From contig JAZSQT010000169.1 of the NCBI GenBank assembly GCA_045538075.1, positions 1 through 6,028 on the forward strand: a DNA stretch of 6,028 nt, given 5' to 3'. The notes beneath the pieces are model-generated. The model saw only the letters and a program-made list of their open reading frames with translations, had not been told where the DNA came from and made no database searches. The translations under genes were made by a program, and so were the position numbers. The DNA comes from JAZSQT01 sp045538075 (lineage in GTDB: Bacteria; Chrysiogenota; Deferribacteres; Deferribacterales; Mucispirillaceae). Numbering within the stretch: the first letter of the stretch is position 1; each line of letters begins with the position of its first letter. Below are positions 5,170-6,028 of the stretch, piece after piece.

Positions 5170-6028
5170 TTACAAAACAAGCCATTCTAAAGGATTTAAC
5201 GCCTCTTCTTTCTGTCTTATTTCAAAATATAACGATGATGAACTTTTATCATCTGTAACTTCTATTCTGCCTAATGTTTCTCCACTGCCGATTTTATCAC
5301 CATTTGATACATTTAAGTAGCTTAAATTACCGTAAACAGTATAATAAGCCCCTCCATGACTAACTACAACAAGATTTTCAAAGCCTTTCATATAATCGGC
5401 AAAAATCACAGTTCCTGTATATACATTTAGCACATCTGATGATGACGATGGCAAAATTTTTATACCCTTGTTAAACATATTTACATTAGCTTCTTTTATA
5501 TATCTATTACCATATTTTTCAATAACTTTTCCAGTAATAGGCCAAGCCATTTTGCCCTTAAGAGCAACAAACTCTCTATTGCTACTGTTAACTACTAAAT
5601 TAGAATTTGTTTTAATTTTATTATCAAGTTCTTTATGCTGAAAAGATAGCATTTCTATATATTCTATTCGTCCAGCTTCATCATTTTTTAAAAGCGTAAG
5701 CTCCCTATTATACTCTAATTGTTCCCTATTTAAAGCCTTAATAGCAGAATCCTTTTCTCTTTTCATAGATGAAAGACTATTTAATTTACTCTTCTGTTCA
5801 CTCGTTAATTCATTTAATTTTTCAATACTACTATTTAGCTCAACAACTTTCTCATTTAAAAAATCGTTAGCCTTAGACATAATTTCTAAAGTTTTTACTG
5901 TGTTTTCAGCTTTTTTAGTAGTAGTAATTATCTTTATATATGAATATCCTAAATTATCAATAACAAATATATTACTTCTTGAAACATCTTTTTTAATTAA
6001 GTCAATATTTTTTCTATATTTTTTTATA
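5170..6028 (-). CDS. envC: EnvC-like murein hydrolase activator (degenerate LytM/M23), 5' end outside window
   Basis: Partial gene: the frame stays open to the right edge, giving 285 visible codons ending in TAA. Numbering from the codon at 6025-6027, residues 1-150 are mostly charged helix of coiled-coil type. They are interrupted near 22-34 by VIDNLGYSYIKII, placed like the break between the EnvC coiled coils. A LytM/M23 fold follows at about 156-285 (LKGKMAWPITGKVIEKYG, then VVVSHGGAYYTVYGNLS, then LYFEIR and NPLEWL). The M23 zinc ligands are absent: H-x-G-x-D reads N186-K-G-I-K190 and the final H-x-H reads S265-L-Y267. The H-L-S position reads N234-L-S, although H224 remains. In E. coli EnvC such a dead LytM domain activates the amidases AmiA and AmiB under FtsEX control at the septum, so a periplasmic activator role is inferred. 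The first visible Met (5878-5880) is unlikely to be the true start because similarity continues upstream. A catalytically dead M23 protein of another kind is the alternative. Confidence 0.88.
   Translation of the reverse strand, partial: IKKYRKNIDLIKKDVSRSNIFVIDNLGYSYIKIITTTKKAENTVKTLEIMSKANDFLNEKVVELNSSIEKLNELTSEQKSKLNSLSSMKREKDSAIKALNREQLEYNRELTLLKNDEAGRIEYIEMLSFQHKELDNKIKTNSNLVVNSSNREFVALKGKMAWPITGKVIEKYGNRYIKEANVNMFNKGIKILPSSSSDVLNVYTGTVIFADYMKGFENLVVVSHGGAYYTVYGNLSYLNVSNGDKIGSGETLGRIEVTDDKSSSSLYFEIRQKEEALNPLEWLVL

Noticed and set aside
5138..5320. Plus-strand open frame opposite the envC end
   Set aside because: It is antisense to the conserved LytM domain and has no ribosome binding site or recognisable protein motif.
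5878..5880. ATG as the start of the EnvC-like gene
   Set aside because: No Shine-Dalgarno precedes it, the same frame continues upstream with EnvC-like coiled-coil sequence to the window edge, and a start here would remove the signal peptide this family needs.

Overview
The window is AT-rich (roughly 30% GC by eye) and comes from a diderm (Gram-negative type) bacterium. The evidence is an EnvC-type divisome factor, a periplasmic C-terminal processing protease and a YibQ-type divergent polysaccharide deacetylase in a row, all exported or membrane-anchored. The low GC, the lysine/asparagine-rich proteins and this gene order would suit a Deferribacterota member such as Mucispirillum. That is a guess from memory and nothing in the window proves it.

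Positions 486 to 6028 hold five genes, all on the minus strand and packed as one operon. In transcription order they are envC (5' end outside the window), ctpA, a divergent polysaccharide deacetylase, tsaD and a DusB-like tRNA dihydrouridine synthase. The junctions are a 19-nt gap carrying a Shine-Dalgarno, a 20-bp overlap, a 1-nt gap into a TTG start, and an 11-bp overlap, so translational coupling is likely. The first three genes concern the envelope: activation of septal peptidoglycan amidases, periplasmic proteolysis, and a carbohydrate-esterase-like protein. The last two modify tRNA (t6A37 and dihydrouridine). envC-ctpA-yibQ is a recurring neighbourhood in Gram-negative bacteria. No promoter is visible and it should lie beyond the right edge.

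Positions 1 to 485, downstream of the dus stop, hold no convincing gene but are full of foldback sequence. They contain a perfect 16-bp inverted repeat around a GC-rich core, four copies of an AAATTT-(loop RGAMR)-AAATTT hairpin, two adjacent GGAG-hairpin-GTAA modules, and a 77-nt foldback. The foldback resembles the widely scattered 'cattgcgaggagcgaagcgacgaagcaatcc' type of intergenic repeat and is flanked by an imperfect ~50-bp direct repeat. This is the least explained part of the window. The coding part looks like ordinary housekeeping, and I see no defence system, CRISPR array, transposase, rRNA or tRNA.
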